Assembly (NCBI GenBank): GCA_024403995.1
Contig: JAKSQT010000008.1
Span: 1-55,344, forward strand
Direction of reading: 5' to 3'
Origin: Ruminococcus sp.
GTDB lineage: Bacteria > Bacillota > Clostridia > Oscillospirales > Ruminococcaceae
DNA length: 55,344 bases
The position numbers and the translations under genes are program-made. Below, piece after piece: positions 11,487 to 20,362 of the stretch; position 1 is the first letter of the stretch, and the number at the start of each line of letters is the position of its first letter. The notes beneath the pieces were generated by a model. The model was not told where the DNA came from and did no database searches. It worked only from the letters and a program-made list of their open reading frames with translations.

Positions 11487-13871
11487 ATGGAGAAACTCAA
11501 ACGTTTTACTGCGGGAGCTGTGATTTCCGCAATGGTACTGGCTAATTCGGGAGCAGTACTTCTCTCAGATGCAAAAAATATTTTAACTATGTCAGCCGCC
11601 GCCGCAACGACAGTGAATAACCCTGTCATCTGGGCGGACGTTCCCGATGTTGACATTATCCGTGTCGGAGATACCTATTATACGGTCAGTACGACCATGT
11701 TTTTCAGCCCCGGTGCGCCTATAATGAAGTCGAAAGACCTTGTTTCGTGGGAAATATGCAATTATGTCTATGACACTCTTGCTGACGGTGATGTTCAGAC
11801 GCTGAAAAACGATAAGCATGACTATTCTCATGGTCAGTGGGCAGCAAGTCTGCGCTATCATGACGGAAAATTCTATGTTTTCTTCGGCAGTTACGGTACG
11901 AATAAGTCATATATCTACTCAACGGACGATATTGAAAACGGAAAATGGTCATGCAGTGCGGTCAACGGAATGTACCATGATGCATCGATCCTTTTCGATG
12001 ATGACGGCAGAAATTACCTTGTCTACGGCGGAAACGGCGAAATAAAAATCAAGGAATTCAATGAGCAGATGACTGATTTCAAGTGGGGCGGCGTGGACAA
12101 GACTTTGTTCAAGACAGGTCTGGACGGACTCGCAGGCGAAGGCTCTCACGTCCAGAAAATAGGCGATTATTACTATGTATTCGTCATTGCATGGCCGTCA
12201 GGTCACCCCAGAATCGAGCTTTGCTACAGGAGCAAGAGTCTGCTTGGAAATTATGAGGGCAAGACTGTGCTCGAATCAGGCGTTGGCTCATACGGAAGCG
12301 GCGTTGCACAGGGCGGAATCGTTGATACTCCCGACGGAAAATGGTATGGTCTGCTGTTTCAGGATCACGGTTCTGTCGGCAGAATACCTGTGCTCGTGCC
12401 TGTAACATGGCAGAATGACTGGCCTGTCATGGGCGTAAACGGCAAAGCTCCCGTTTCGTTTACGGTTGACGGGGATGCAACAGGTGCAGTAGTTGCCCGT
12501 GATGACGATTTCAGCTATACCGAAAATAAGCTGAAGCTTGAATGGCAGTGGAATCACAATCCTGACAATAAATCATGGTCTGTTACAGAGCGTGAAGGTT
12601 GGCTGAGACTGCATAACAATAACATGGCAACAAATATCATGAATGCCCGAAATACGCTGACTATGCGTACCGTAGGCCCGGCGTGCAGCAGTGTGATAAA
12701 GCTTGATACAAAGGGTATGAAGGCAGGAGATCACGCCGGTCTTTCTGCATTTCAGTTCAACTACGGAAATATCGGCGTTTATGTAACGGACAGCGGTCAG
12801 AAAAAGGTGTATATGTCGAAAAACGGCGGATATTCCGGAAATGCGAATATCAAGGACAGCTACGACAAAAAAGTTGCTGAGGAAAATCTTGACGGCGATA
12901 CGGTATATCTGAAAGCCGATTTCAAGTTCAGCGACGTTAAATCCGATATGAGTGCCTCAAATGATATAGATAAGGTCAATTTCTATTATTCGTATGACGG
13001 CACAAACTGGAAAAAGCTTGGCGATGAGATAAAAATGACCTATGACCTGAAAGTTTTCACAGGTTACAGAAGTGCGATATACAGCTATCCTACCAAGTCA
13101 ACAGGAGGTTATGCCGATATCGACAGCTTTGATTTTGAGTGTACGCCGTGGAATTATGTTGAAATTATCGAGCCTGACGAGAACGGATATTATTTCCGCA
13201 GTTCATTTGAGGGCAGTACTGATAAATGGGAGGGCAGAGGCAGCGCAAAGATCACATCTACCGATAAAACCGCATCAGACGGCAGTTCTTCTGCATATGT
13301 TTCCAATCGTGAGGCTTCGTGGAACGGTATCACACAGCATCTCAATTCTGCATTCAAGGGCGGTGAGTCCTATAGTTTCAGCGCAGATGTAATGTATGAC
13401 GAGGGCGAAACAGACTCACAGACGTTCTTCCTGACTCTCCAGTATGAGGACAGTACAGGCGAAACTCATTATGATAAAGTAGATACAGCAGTCGTTACCA
13501 AGGGCAAGTGGCTGCAATTGTCGGACGAAAGTTTCAAAATTCCTGATGGGGCGGTAAATCTCTGGCTGTATGTCGAGACTGAGGAAGGCTCAGATTCGTT
13601 CTATGTTGACAATCTCATCGGTGCGGTTGACGGAGTGAAGATAACAAGCGCAGGCAGTGAACCGGAAATAAATGTCACACCAGGAGACATAAATTCCGAC
13701 GGCGCTGTTGACGTGTTTGACCTTATCATGGCACGAAGCGGACTTATCGGCGGCTTTGACGATAAGACGGCTGAAAAAGCGGCTGATGTTGATAATAGCG
13801 GCAAGGTCGAAATAAATGATCTTGTACTCATCCAGTCATATTTGCTCGGCAAAACGGCTATTTCACAATAA
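11487..13871 (+). CDS. GH43 xylosidase/arabinofuranosidase with CBM22 and dockerin
   Basis: A secreted 794-residue enzyme. After a signal peptide (KRFTAGAVISAMVLANSGAV) comes a five-bladed GH43 domain with the three carboxylates in WADVPDVDII (about 52), MYHDASILFDDD (about 164) and GLAGEGSH (about 218). A beta-sandwich C-terminal GH43 domain follows (about 330-555), then a CBM22-like xylan-binding domain (about 565-715; SFEGSTDKWEGRG, FYVDNLIGA) and a two-repeat dockerin (GDINSDGAVDVFD, ADVDNSGKVEINDL). It most likely removes xylose or arabinose from xylan; the exact GH43 activity cannot be assigned by eye. A strong AGGAGG ribosome site precedes the ATG. The dockerin is the short type shared with the GH2, not the long type of the enzymes at 36-42 kb. 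Confidence 0.88.
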   Translation: MEKLKRFTAGAVISAMVLANSGAVLLSDAKNILTMSAAAATTVNNPVIWADVPDVDIIRVGDTYYTVSTTMFFSPGAPIMKSKDLVSWEICNYVYDTLADGDVQTLKNDKHDYSHGQWAASLRYHDGKFYVFFGSYGTNKSYIYSTDDIENGKWSCSAVNGMYHDASILFDDDGRNYLVYGGNGEIKIKEFNEQMTDFKWGGVDKTLFKTGLDGLAGEGSHVQKIGDYYYVFVIAWPSGHPRIELCYRSKSLLGNYEGKTVLESGVGSYGSGVAQGGIVDTPDGKWYGLLFQDHGSVGRIPVLVPVTWQNDWPVMGVNGKAPVSFTVDGDATGAVVARDDDFSYTENKLKLEWQWNHNPDNKSWSVTEREGWLRLHNNNMATNIMNARNTLTMRTVGPACSSVIKLDTKGMKAGDHAGLSAFQFNYGNIGVYVTDSGQKKVYMSKNGGYSGNANIKDSYDKKVAEENLDGDTVYLKADFKFSDVKSDMSASNDIDKVNFYYSYDGTNWKKLGDEIKMTYDLKVFTGYRSAIYSYPTKSTGGYADIDSFDFECTPWNYVEIIEPDENGYYFRSSFEGSTDKWEGRGSAKITSTDKTASDGSSSAYVSNREASWNGITQHLNSAFKGGESYSFSADVMYDEGETDSQTFFLTLQYEDSTGETHYDKVDTAVVTKGKWLQLSDESFKIPDGAVNLWLYVETEEGSDSFYVDNLIGAVDGVKITSAGSEPEINVTPGDINSDGAVDVFDLIMARSGLIGGFDDKTAEKAADVDNSGKVEINDLVLIQSYLLGKTAISQ

Positions 13872-13891
13872 ACTGAAAAATAGATTATAAA

Positions 13892-13999
13892 AACAGCGGT
13901 GCTTATATAGAATTTCATGCTTTTTATCGGGGTAAACCTTTCTGAGGAAAGGTTCTTCCCAGATAATAAGTACAAAGTTCCTATATAGGCGCCGCTGTT
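13892..13999. repeat. Family A inverted repeat (short form)
   Basis: ACAGCGGTGCTTATATAG.. at the left is repeated inverted as CTATATAGGCGCCGCTGT at the right, with a GGGTAAACCT..AGGTT hairpin inside. It directly follows the GH43 stop and may act as that gene's 3' hairpin. Related copies: 4703-4928, 55262-55344 and the arm at 75-108. Confidence 0.7.
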
Positions 14000-14011
14000 A
14001 TTATAATTATA

Positions 14012-14026
14012 GTTTTAGAGATGCCC
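14012..14026. repeat. Family B end fragment
   Basis: TTTTAGAGATGCCC matches the right terminus of family B elements (for example 20229-20328). No left end is present. It abuts the stop of the minus-strand gene at 14028. Confidence 0.5.
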
Positions 14027-14027
14027 T

Positions 14028-15089
14028 TTAGTTTAAAGCGGAAAGCTTGCGGACAAGACCGTTTTCGTCGAAGATAAAGGTCATATCGCCGCAGTTTTCG
14101 ACGGTATATTTGCCGCCGTCAACGATCTCATCGGCAGGGAGACTTGCTATTTCCCTGAAATTATCCGAGTTATAGTAAACGAATTTGCCGTTATAGTATG
14201 TGATGGTGTATTTGTCGTCATAGTGCAGAATACGTTCGGTTCTGTGGAATTTCTTTTTCTCGGTTATTCTGCCTGTACGCTGTTCAATGACCTTAGCCGA
14301 GTCGTATTTATTGTGTTTCAGGTCAGTTCGTGAAAAATCCTTGTCCTCCCAGAAGAACGATTTATTCTCAGTCGTGGAGATATAGAGCCCGTCTTCGGTG
14401 TCGAATGATGTATTGAGTTTACCGACATGGGTTATATTATATGCCAGCAGATTCGGATAGTCAAACACGATATCCGTATCGTCGATCGGACGTGTGCAGG
14501 CGATATAATCATCTGTTACCGAAAGTATTTCGCTGTATATCGAATCACTTACAACGACAGGTTTTCTGCCGTCTTCAAAATCAAAAATAGTAGCATCACC
14601 TGCAAATTTACGTTCATAAATTACAGGAATTTCTTTGAATCCATTAAAAATATCATAAAATCTGAGGACAGATTTATCAGTGACTTTCTGGACGGACTGG
14701 ACACACATGATTCCCTCCTGAATGGTACCTTCAAGACCGTCAGGAGTTTCAAGCGTTACAAGTGCATTGCCCGAATTTTTGTCAAAGATATAGAGTGTGT
14801 TATGTCTGACTTTATCTTTCAGGACAACGTCGCTGCAATAAAGTCTGCTCTGGTCAACATAGAAGCTGTCATAGCTGCCCTCTGCAATAAGTGTATCATT
14901 CTCGCCGCACCGGTAGACTCCCCGTGGAGTACTGTAGTAGTATTCGTCACCGTACTGTACGATTCTGCTCGTTGTCGGTGACACTGCTATGTCAATGTCG
15001 TCAGTCAGTTTATACGCAATGAAGGGAGTCAGCAATATAAGGACAATAATGGTGCAAACTGCAAGAAGAATTGCTTTTATATGTTTCAT
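14028..15089 (-). CDS. Membrane-anchored protein of unknown function
   Basis: 353 residues, not recognised. The N-terminus MKHIKAILLAVCTIIVLILL is a membrane anchor or uncleaved signal; the rest is predicted outside the cell. It is rich in short beta strands with recurring aromatic and Asp patterns (YGDEYYYSTPRGVYRCGEND, NTLYIFDKNSGNALV, YYNGKFVYYNSDNF), which suggests a beta-propeller or DUF5050-like fold. Its start overlaps the end of the alpha/beta hydrolase gene by ATGA, so the two are translationally coupled and may work on the same surface process. No catalytic motif is visible. Confidence 0.7.
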   Translation of the reverse strand: MKHIKAILLAVCTIIVLILLTPFIAYKLTDDIDIAVSPTTSRIVQYGDEYYYSTPRGVYRCGENDTLIAEGSYDSFYVDQSRLYCSDVVLKDKVRHNTLYIFDKNSGNALVTLETPDGLEGTIQEGIMCVQSVQKVTDKSVLRFYDIFNGFKEIPVIYERKFAGDATIFDFEDGRKPVVVSDSIYSEILSVTDDYIACTRPIDDTDIVFDYPNLLAYNITHVGKLNTSFDTEDGLYISTTENKSFFWEDKDFSRTDLKHNKYDSAKVIEQRTGRITEKKKFHRTERILHYDDKYTITYYNGKFVYYNSDNFREIASLPADEIVDGGKYTVENCGDMTFIFDENGLVRKLSALN

Positions 15090-16192
15090 TCGGCAGTCTC
15101 TGCTGTAAGCTGCTTTTCAAAGAAGCTGTCAATGAGTTCTATAAGCTCAGGATTCGGAGCATTATAGAGGTCTTTGTTGATAGATGCTACATATCCGGCA
15201 TATTCATCATCAGGGATGTCGTCGCCGTATTTTGCCTTTAATTCGGTATCTCTCGGCTTGAGGTCAGCATTGTAGTGCTCATAGTATTCGCTTGTTTTGA
15301 ACATACCGTTGTGGGTATCCTTGTCTGTTGCTTCAAATGTATAATATTCGGCATTCGGATTTGTGATATGACCTCTCTGGGCGATGATTGAAGCGCCGTT
15401 GTATTCAATGGTCTCGTCGTTGTCGCCATGAACTATGAGAACAGGAGTATCTGTCTTGTTGATGGAATCAACAGCTGATATTGAGGCATATCTTCCGAAA
15501 TGCACCTGATTATAGAGCCAGATGAAAGGATATATTGCTATGCTCTTTTCGCCGAATTTTCTGTCGGCGAATTCACAAAGCTCGGTAAACGGCTTGTTAT
15601 AGCCTGAAAGTGTGCAGCTTGCGGTGATATCGTGGTCAAAACCGAGGATAGCGGCTGAAGCATATCCGCCCCAGCTGTGACCGAGGACGAATACAGGCAT
15701 ATCCTTGAAAATCGGGTTATCCTCAACGAAATTGAGTGCTCTGTCCATATCAATAACGGACTGACCAAGACCTACTGTATTTTTGCCTTCGCTTGTACAG
15801 GTGCCAGTGCAGTCGTATGTAAAAACACGCCAGCCGCAGTCAACGAGAGCATTGATGGTGCTGAGGTATCTTTCATGGCCGTGGCTTACCCCGTGACCGA
15901 AAACAATAACGCCCTTGTCGTTGTTCAGACCGTAGATATAGCCTTTCAGGACGTTGTCACCTGAACGGAAGCTGACTTCCTCTCTTGGATACTTGTCCTT
16001 ATAGTGATCGTAGTGATAATCGGGATCAAGAGCTGCATCGGGATATTCAACTCTGAAAAATTTCTTGTCCATTTCCTTGGATGTTATGTAGTAGCCGACA
16101 ACGAATGCGGCAATGAGAGCGATCAAAATAATAGTCAGGAGTACTTTCATAATTGTTCTGAAAATGCTTTTCTTTTTTGTTTTAGCGGACAT
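15086..16192 (-). CDS. Membrane-anchored alpha/beta hydrolase (S33-like)
   Basis: 368 residues with a basic N-terminus and one membrane helix (about 12-33, VLLTIILIALIAAFVVGYYI), then an alpha/beta hydrolase domain. Visible elements are the oxyanion region FGHGVSHGHERYL, the nucleophile elbow VLGHSWGGYAS, the acid region VHGDNDETIEY and the late His in DKDTHNGMF. The family includes esterases and serine aminopeptidases of peptidase family S33; the substrate is not inferable. Start at 16192 has AAAGGAG upstream, and a consensus promoter lies 55 bp before it. Coupled by ATGA to the unknown surface protein downstream. Confidence 0.82.
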   Translation of the reverse strand: MSAKTKKKSIFRTIMKVLLTIILIALIAAFVVGYYITSKEMDKKFFRVEYPDAALDPDYHYDHYKDKYPREEVSFRSGDNVLKGYIYGLNNDKGVIVFGHGVSHGHERYLSTINALVDCGWRVFTYDCTGTCTSEGKNTVGLGQSVIDMDRALNFVEDNPIFKDMPVFVLGHSWGGYASAAILGFDHDITASCTLSGYNKPFTELCEFADRKFGEKSIAIYPFIWLYNQVHFGRYASISAVDSINKTDTPVLIVHGDNDETIEYNGASIIAQRGHITNPNAEYYTFEATDKDTHNGMFKTSEYYEHYNADLKPRDTELKAKYGDDIPDDEYAGYVASINKDLYNAPNPELIELIDSFFEKQLTAETAE

Positions 16193-16248
16193 AGCAATTC
16201 TCCTTTACAAATTACGGCTATAAAAAGCCATATTACAATATCATTAAA

Positions 16249-16277
16249 ATTATATCACATCAATATACATTTGTCAA
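16249..16277 (-). promoter_or_regulatory. Promoter of the hydrolase pair
   Basis: TTGACA (16272-16277), 17-bp spacer, TATAAT (16249-16254). Confidence 0.65.
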
Positions 16278-16335
16278 CAGCGGAAAAAAGACATCATCGT
16301 CAGCAGACTTGAATATTTTATGCAAAGCAATAAAA

Positions 16336-16368
16336 ACCGTACAAAGCCGGAATTCAGCCTTGTACGGT
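16336..16368 (-). terminator. Terminator of the pyr operon
   Basis: ACCGTACAA..TTGTACGGT hairpin followed on the minus strand by TTTTTATTG, immediately after the lipoprotein stop. Confidence 0.85.
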
Positions 16369-16375
16369 TTATGTA

Positions 16376-17155
16376 TCAGAAAATATCCATATAGGTAAGC
16401 AGTTCCGAGTTCATATACGTTGAATAGGAAAGATACCATTTTCCGTCCTTTTCGACGAATGCACAGCCGTTTCCCACAAATTTATGCTCGTCCTGCCCGT
16501 CAGTATAGTATACATGGGCACAGTCCATAGCAGTTGAAAATCCCGTGCCAAGTGTGACGTTGAAGTTTGACAGTTCATCTATTGTATTCGCTGTCAGGTC
16601 ATCGGGCTTGAAAGTCACAGTCCACTGTTCAGGCGGAAGTGTGGAATTTGCCGCCATTACCTCACGTATCCCATCCATAGAAAGCTTGATAGCCTTAACA
16701 ACTTCTGCTTTGCGGAATGCATTTTCAGCAGTTTCTTCGCCGAGCATACCCGTTCTGTCAACAAGTCTGTGGTAGCCGTCGATCTCCTCCTGAGAGAACA
16801 TATCATAGACAAGCTCAAAGTTGTCTGAAAGATATGCGTTATAATAGGTCTGTGCGGCTTCAACAGCCGATGAATAGCCGTTTGTCGGCGCAGGTGCAGC
16901 GGTTGTCTCAGCGGCAGCCGCTTCGTCAGTCATTTTCGCTGCAGCCGTTGTTGTTGTAACTGAGGTCGCAGCTGATGAAGTTTTCTTTGGCGCAGAAGAA
17001 GTGGTTTTTGTGGAAGTTCCGGTCTGGACAGAAGTTGTAACGGATGCGCTTTCTGTTGGTTCAGATGAAACATTTCCGACTTTTTTTCCGCCGCAGGAAT
17101 AAAGCGCAAGGGCAGCAAGACATACTGCGCCAAGCCATTTGAATTTGTTACTCAT
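16376..17155 (-). CDS. Lipoprotein with Ser/Thr-rich linker, unknown function
   Basis: 259 residues. The N-terminus is a lipoprotein signal with lipobox ALYSC (Cys at about 21), then a Ser/Thr/Ala-rich linker of about 65 residues and a globular domain from about residue 90 (SAVEAAQTYYNAYLSDNFEL.. to YLSYSTYMNSELLTYMD). The domain resembles small NTF2-like or DUF4878-type extracellular modules, but this is a weak impression. It is the last gene of the pyrC-pyrF-GNAT operon, starting 1 nt after the GNAT stop with GGAGAA upstream, although no pyrimidine role is visible. Nothing is broken. Confidence 0.72.
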   Translation of the reverse strand: MSNKFKWLGAVCLAALALYSCGGKKVGNVSSEPTESASVTTSVQTGTSTKTTSSAPKKTSSAATSVTTTTAAAKMTDEAAAAETTAAPAPTNGYSSAVEAAQTYYNAYLSDNFELVYDMFSQEEIDGYHRLVDRTGMLGEETAENAFRKAEVVKAIKLSMDGIREVMAANSTLPPEQWTVTFKPDDLTANTIDELSNFNVTLGTGFSTAMDCAHVYYTDGQDEHKFVGNGCAFVEKDGKWYLSYSTYMNSELLTYMDIF

Positions 17156-17156
17156 T

Positions 17157-17699
17157 TCAATTCTCCGGTAAAGAGAGGATACTCTGTTTTATGCTTTCAC
17201 AAGGTATTCTCACGTATACATTTGTATCGTCCTCGTGGTGGATATAGCCGTCGTTTCCGAGCATGGTGCGTATCGACGGCAGATTGTCCCTGTGTGCTCT
17301 GAGGTAGACTTCGTTTTCGGGAATTATCTTCACAGCTTTTCTGAGAGCGAGCGAAAGTCCCTTTGTGCCATAGCCTTTTCCACGAAAGTGCGGTGAAATG
17401 TACTGACCGATATGCCCCGAACCGTTCACCAGTGACTCACAGAGATAATGGCGTATTCTATACCAGCCGATTATCTGTTCGTCATTCCATAGAAAATATG
17501 AGGTTTCAGGCACATAGCCTTCGGGCAGTCCGCTTCCTTTTTCATTGTCAGCCATGACTGCAAGGCACTTTTCACGGAAATCTTCACGTTTTATGCCTGC
17601 CCATTCATTAATAAAGCCGTTTTCGTCATACGGGACGCTGCTTATAAATCGGAATTCCTCGTCAATGTCATCAAAATTTGCTTTTTTCAGTGAAAGCAT
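17157..17699 (-). CDS. GNAT family N-acetyltransferase
   Basis: 180 residues of usual GNAT size. The acetyl-CoA pyrophosphate loop is HFRGKGYGTKGL (consensus R/QxxGxG/A), preceded by the beta4 strand GHIGQYISP and followed by RAHRDNLPSIRTMLGNDGY, the usual Asn-containing helix before the C-terminal strand. It would transfer an acetyl group from acetyl-CoA to an amine; the acceptor is unknown. It starts 2 nt after pyrF and ends 1 nt before the lipoprotein gene, so it is co-transcribed with pyrimidine genes without an evident functional link. Confidence 0.85.
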   Translation of the reverse strand: MLSLKKANFDDIDEEFRFISSVPYDENGFINEWAGIKREDFREKCLAVMADNEKGSGLPEGYVPETSYFLWNDEQIIGWYRIRHYLCESLVNGSGHIGQYISPHFRGKGYGTKGLSLALRKAVKIIPENEVYLRAHRDNLPSIRTMLGNDGYIHHEDDTNVYVRIPCESIKQSILSLPEN

Positions 17700-17701
17700 G
17701 A

Positions 17702-18628
17702 TTATTTCAGGTTGATATACTGAGTGATATCATCTCTCATGCGGATAACTTCACGGCGTGCAGCCTTAGCAAAGTCACGCTCGTCGCATTCTTCCTTCTT
17801 ATAAGCACACATAACGGCTCTTGAAGAATTTACGATAGCGCCGAGACCGTTCTCGTCAAATCCGCCTTTAAGACCTTCTGCACCGCCGCCCTGAGCACCG
17901 TAGCCCGGAACGAGGAACATTGTGTGCGGAAGTCTTGCACGGAGTTCGGAAAGCATTTCAGGGTATGTAGCGCCCACAACAGCACCAACAGCAGAATAGC
18001 CGAATTTCCCTCTTGTATCTTCGCCCCATTTTTCGCACATATCGCCCATAGCCTCATATATAGTGCGTCCGTCAGCGAGCTTCATGTCCTGTAATTCGCC
18101 GCTTGAAGGGTTTGAAGTTTTTACGAGTACAAATATGCCCTTGTCACGTGCTCTGCAAACCTTGAGGAGAGGTTCGATGCCGTCTGTGCCGAGATAGCCG
18201 TTTACTGTAAGAGCGTCTGCGCCGAAAGCTTCGATATCATTTTCGGCAACTCTTGTAACTCCGAGGTGAGCATTTGAATAAGCCTCCATAGTTGCGCCGA
18301 TATCGTTTCTCTTGCCGTCTGTCATAACAAACATACCGTTGAGCTTTGCATAGCGGATAGTTTTTTCAAGAGTTCTGATTCCGTAGTGACCGTACATTTC
18401 ATAGTATGCAGCCTGCGGCTTTATCGCAGGGACAATATCATGAATTTCATCAATAATAGCCTGATTGAACTCATAGATAGCTCTTGCAGCAGCTTTCAGT
18501 GTCCAGCCGTCCTCGTCAAGATAGCGGCGCTTGATGAAATCAGGCACATATTCAAGCTTAGGGTCAAGACCTACAACAGTAGGGTTTTTCTTTTCGATGA
18601 TTTTTTCAATAAGTTTGTCAAATGACAT
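17702..18628 (-). CDS. pyrF: Orotidine 5'-phosphate decarboxylase
   Basis: 308 residues, the longer (type 2) form of OMP decarboxylase. It catalyses the last step of UMP synthesis in the cytosol. The N-terminal phosphate-site strand NPTVVGLDPKLEYVPDF and the catalytic Lys-Asp network MTDGKRNDIGATMEAYS are present, as is the GYGAQGGGAEGL phosphate-gripper region. ATG at 18628 is preceded by AAAGGAAG. It follows pyrC after 20 nt in the same operon, and both would respond to the same leader upstream of pyrC. Confidence 0.95.
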   Translation of the reverse strand: MSFDKLIEKIIEKKNPTVVGLDPKLEYVPDFIKRRYLDEDGWTLKAAARAIYEFNQAIIDEIHDIVPAIKPQAAYYEMYGHYGIRTLEKTIRYAKLNGMFVMTDGKRNDIGATMEAYSNAHLGVTRVAENDIEAFGADALTVNGYLGTDGIEPLLKVCRARDKGIFVLVKTSNPSSGELQDMKLADGRTIYEAMGDMCEKWGEDTRGKFGYSAVGAVVGATYPEMLSELRARLPHTMFLVPGYGAQGGGAEGLKGGFDENGLGAIVNSSRAVMCAYKKEECDERDFAKAARREVIRMRDDITQYINLK

Positions 18629-18648
18629 AATTTATACTTCCTTTCAGG

Positions 18649-19917
18649 TTATATGATCGAGTAGCGGATTTCGCCCTTTGATACCGTAACAAGCGGCTTT
18701 CCTGTCAGCTCCATGCCTTTGAAAACGGAGTTATGTGACTTTGAATGGAGCTTTTCAGGCTCAACAGTCCATTTTCTGCTGATATCGGCGATCATAAGGT
18801 CAGCCGTACTTCCGACTTTTATTGACGGTATATCAAGACCGAGAATTTTTCTCGGGTTTATGCACATAAGCTCTGCGACCTTATTCAGCGATATCTCACC
18901 TGTATGATAAAGTGCAGTGAGAGTTGCGGCAAATGATGTTTCAAGACCGACAACGCCGTTCGGAGCTTTTATGAAATCAGCTTTTTCTTCTGCGGAATGT
19001 GGAGCATGGTCTGTGATGATGCAGTCAATGGTCCCGTCCTTGATACCCTCGATAATTGCCTTGATATCGGCATCTGTGCGGAGCGGCGGATTCATTCTGT
19101 AGTCTGCATCACGCTTTTCGAGGAGCTTATCCGTCAGCATGAAATAATGCGGAGCGGTCTCACAGGTAACTTTAACGCCACGGGATTTTGCAAAGCGTAT
19201 CATTGCGGTGCTGCCTTCAGTCGAGACATGGCAGATATGTATCCTTGCATTTACTGAATGAGCAAGTATCATCTCACGGGCAGTGATATAGTCCTCGGAA
19301 GCTCTGTCCATGCCCTTTACGCCGAGCTTTTCCGAGATTTCACCCTTATTCATTTTGCCGCCGTCTATAATGTTAAGGTCTTCGCAGTGTGAGGCAACAA
19401 GGAGTCCGTTTTCGTTGGATAATTCAAGGGCTTTACGCATCATTTCGGCATTTTCGACAGGTCTGCCGTCGTCTGAGATGCATATAACGCCTGCCTTTTT
19501 GAGAGCATCATAATCGCAGAGACCATCGCCCTTCATGCCGCCTGTGATGCAGCCGACGGGATAGACATCAACGCCCGTGTCCTTGGCTTTATCAATTATA
19601 TACCTGATAGTTTCGGGATTATCGCATGGCGGGACGGTATTCGGCATAGCAAGAACGCCTGTAACTCCGCCTGCAAGAGCCGCACTGCATCCTGTGAGCA
19701 CATCCTCCTTGTATTCAAGACCGGGGTCACGGAAATGGACGTGCATATCGAAAAGTGACGGCATGAGCACAAGACCTGTGCCGTCAATTGTCTTGTCAGC
19801 CTGAACGCTGAGACTTTCGCCTATTTCAGCGATAATGCCGTCTTTTACGAAGATATCGGAAACGATATCAGTCACATCATCGACGGCACGGATATTTTTA
19901 ATAAGCAGAGAAGCCAT
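18649..19917 (-). CDS. pyrC: Dihydroorotase
   Basis: 422 residues, a class I dihydroorotase of the amidohydrolase family that interconverts carbamoyl-aspartate and dihydroorotate. The zinc ligands are visible in DMHVHFRDPG and HICHVSTEG, and the catalytic Asp in IITDHAPHS. ATG at 19917 with GAGGAAAT upstream starts the conserved MASLLIKNIRAV. The frame is open 21 codons further up to 19980, through a terminator-like hairpin and without a ribosome site, so that extension is probably leader RNA. First gene of the pyrC-pyrF-GNAT-lipoprotein operon. Confidence 0.95.
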   Translation of the reverse strand: MASLLIKNIRAVDDVTDIVSDIFVKDGIIAEIGESLSVQADKTIDGTGLVLMPSLFDMHVHFRDPGLEYKEDVLTGCSAALAGGVTGVLAMPNTVPPCDNPETIRYIIDKAKDTGVDVYPVGCITGGMKGDGLCDYDALKKAGVICISDDGRPVENAEMMRKALELSNENGLLVASHCEDLNIIDGGKMNKGEISEKLGVKGMDRASEDYITAREMILAHSVNARIHICHVSTEGSTAMIRFAKSRGVKVTCETAPHYFMLTDKLLEKRDADYRMNPPLRTDADIKAIIEGIKDGTIDCIITDHAPHSAEEKADFIKAPNGVVGLETSFAATLTALYHTGEISLNKVAELMCINPRKILGLDIPSIKVGSTADLMIADISRKWTVEPEKLHSKSHNSVFKGMELTGKPLVTVSKGEIRYSII

Positions 19918-19941
19918 GATTTCCTCACTTTCATAGAAAAA

Positions 19942-19963
19942 CCGTCTGATATTCAGCAGACGG
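19942..19963 (-). terminator. Terminator-like hairpin in the pyrC leader
   Basis: CCGTCTG..CAGACGG (7 bp) followed on the minus strand by TTTTTCT, only 25 bp before the pyrC ATG and downstream of the promoter at 20020. A second hairpin, ACAAAGCT..AGCTTTGT (19984-20007), precedes it. This is the layout of a transcription attenuator; a PyrR-binding consensus is not recognised. Confidence 0.6.
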
Positions 19964-20019
19964 GGTAATTTGGACATCATCGTACAAAGCTGCCGGATGA
20001 GCTTTGTGTGTACTATTTT

Positions 20020-20048
20020 ATTATACCATATTTTTTGCAGCTTGTCCA
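20020..20048 (-). promoter_or_regulatory. Promoter of the pyr operon
   Basis: TGGACA (20043-20048), 17-bp spacer, TATAAT (20020-20025). Start of transcription expected near 20013, giving a leader of about 95 nt before pyrC. Confidence 0.65.
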
Positions 20049-20110
20049 GTATTCGGAAACAGATTTTTTGAACACGTTTTTGGGGGTCGTTTTTTCGGCA
20101 TCAGACAGAA

Positions 20111-20144
20111 AAAATGCTTTCAGGAAAATCCCAAAAGCATTTTT
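20111..20144 (-). terminator. Terminator of the 16-codon gene
   Basis: AAAATGCTTT..AAAGCATT hairpin five bases after the small ORF stop, with TTTTTTCTG following on the minus strand. The plus-strand side also has a T-run, so it could work both ways. Confidence 0.7.
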
Positions 20145-20148
20145 TTAA

Positions 20149-20199
20149 TTATTGTAAACCTAACCATTCTAATATATCATCAATTATCCATTCCCACAT
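20149..20199 (-). CDS. 16-residue Trp-rich peptide gene (undescribed)
   Basis: A very short ORF encoding MWEWIIDDILEWLGLQ. I support it by context: a full Shine-Dalgarno site GGAGGTGG lies 5 nt before the ATG, a terminator starts 5 bp after the stop, and a near-consensus promoter (20363-20390) lies upstream on the same strand, with a family B inverted repeat between promoter and gene. The peptide is acidic and amphipathic, with Trp at 2, 4 and 12 and alternating Ile/Leu and Asp/Glu; as a helix it would have one hydrophobic face. It could be a membrane-active toxin, a signalling peptide or a small regulatory protein; I do not recognise a family. It may alternatively be a spurious ORF in a small RNA. 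Confidence 0.55.
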   Translation of the reverse strand: MWEWIIDDILEWLGLQ

Positions 20200-20228
20200 A
20201 CTTGCCACCTCCGTTCATATTAAATAAA

Positions 20229-20328
20229 GGGCACCTCTAAAAACCCCTTCTGAGAAAAAACAGCTATGTACAGCATCTGCTGCACCTATCTGTTTTTTCT
20301 TACTGAAAACGGGTTCTTAGAGATGCCC
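20229..20328. repeat. Family B inverted repeat, copy B1
   Basis: 100 bp from GGGCACCTCTAAAAACC to ..TTCTTAGAGATGCCC; the arms fold into a long hairpin with an internal CAGCATCTGCTG palindrome. It lies between a promoter and the 16-codon gene, in the opposite orientation to copies B2, B4 and B5. Confidence 0.8.
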
Positions 20329-20362
20329 TAAAGCAAAAAATATTTCTTTGCTGAATAAAATT

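Noticed and set aside
19917-19980. Longer pyrC protein starting at 19980
   Set aside because: No ribosome site, the extension runs through a terminator hairpin, and the conserved start is at 19917.
20229-20328. CRISPR repeat or tracr-like RNA
   Set aside because: The B copies are dispersed, not in an array with spacers, and no cas gene is present.
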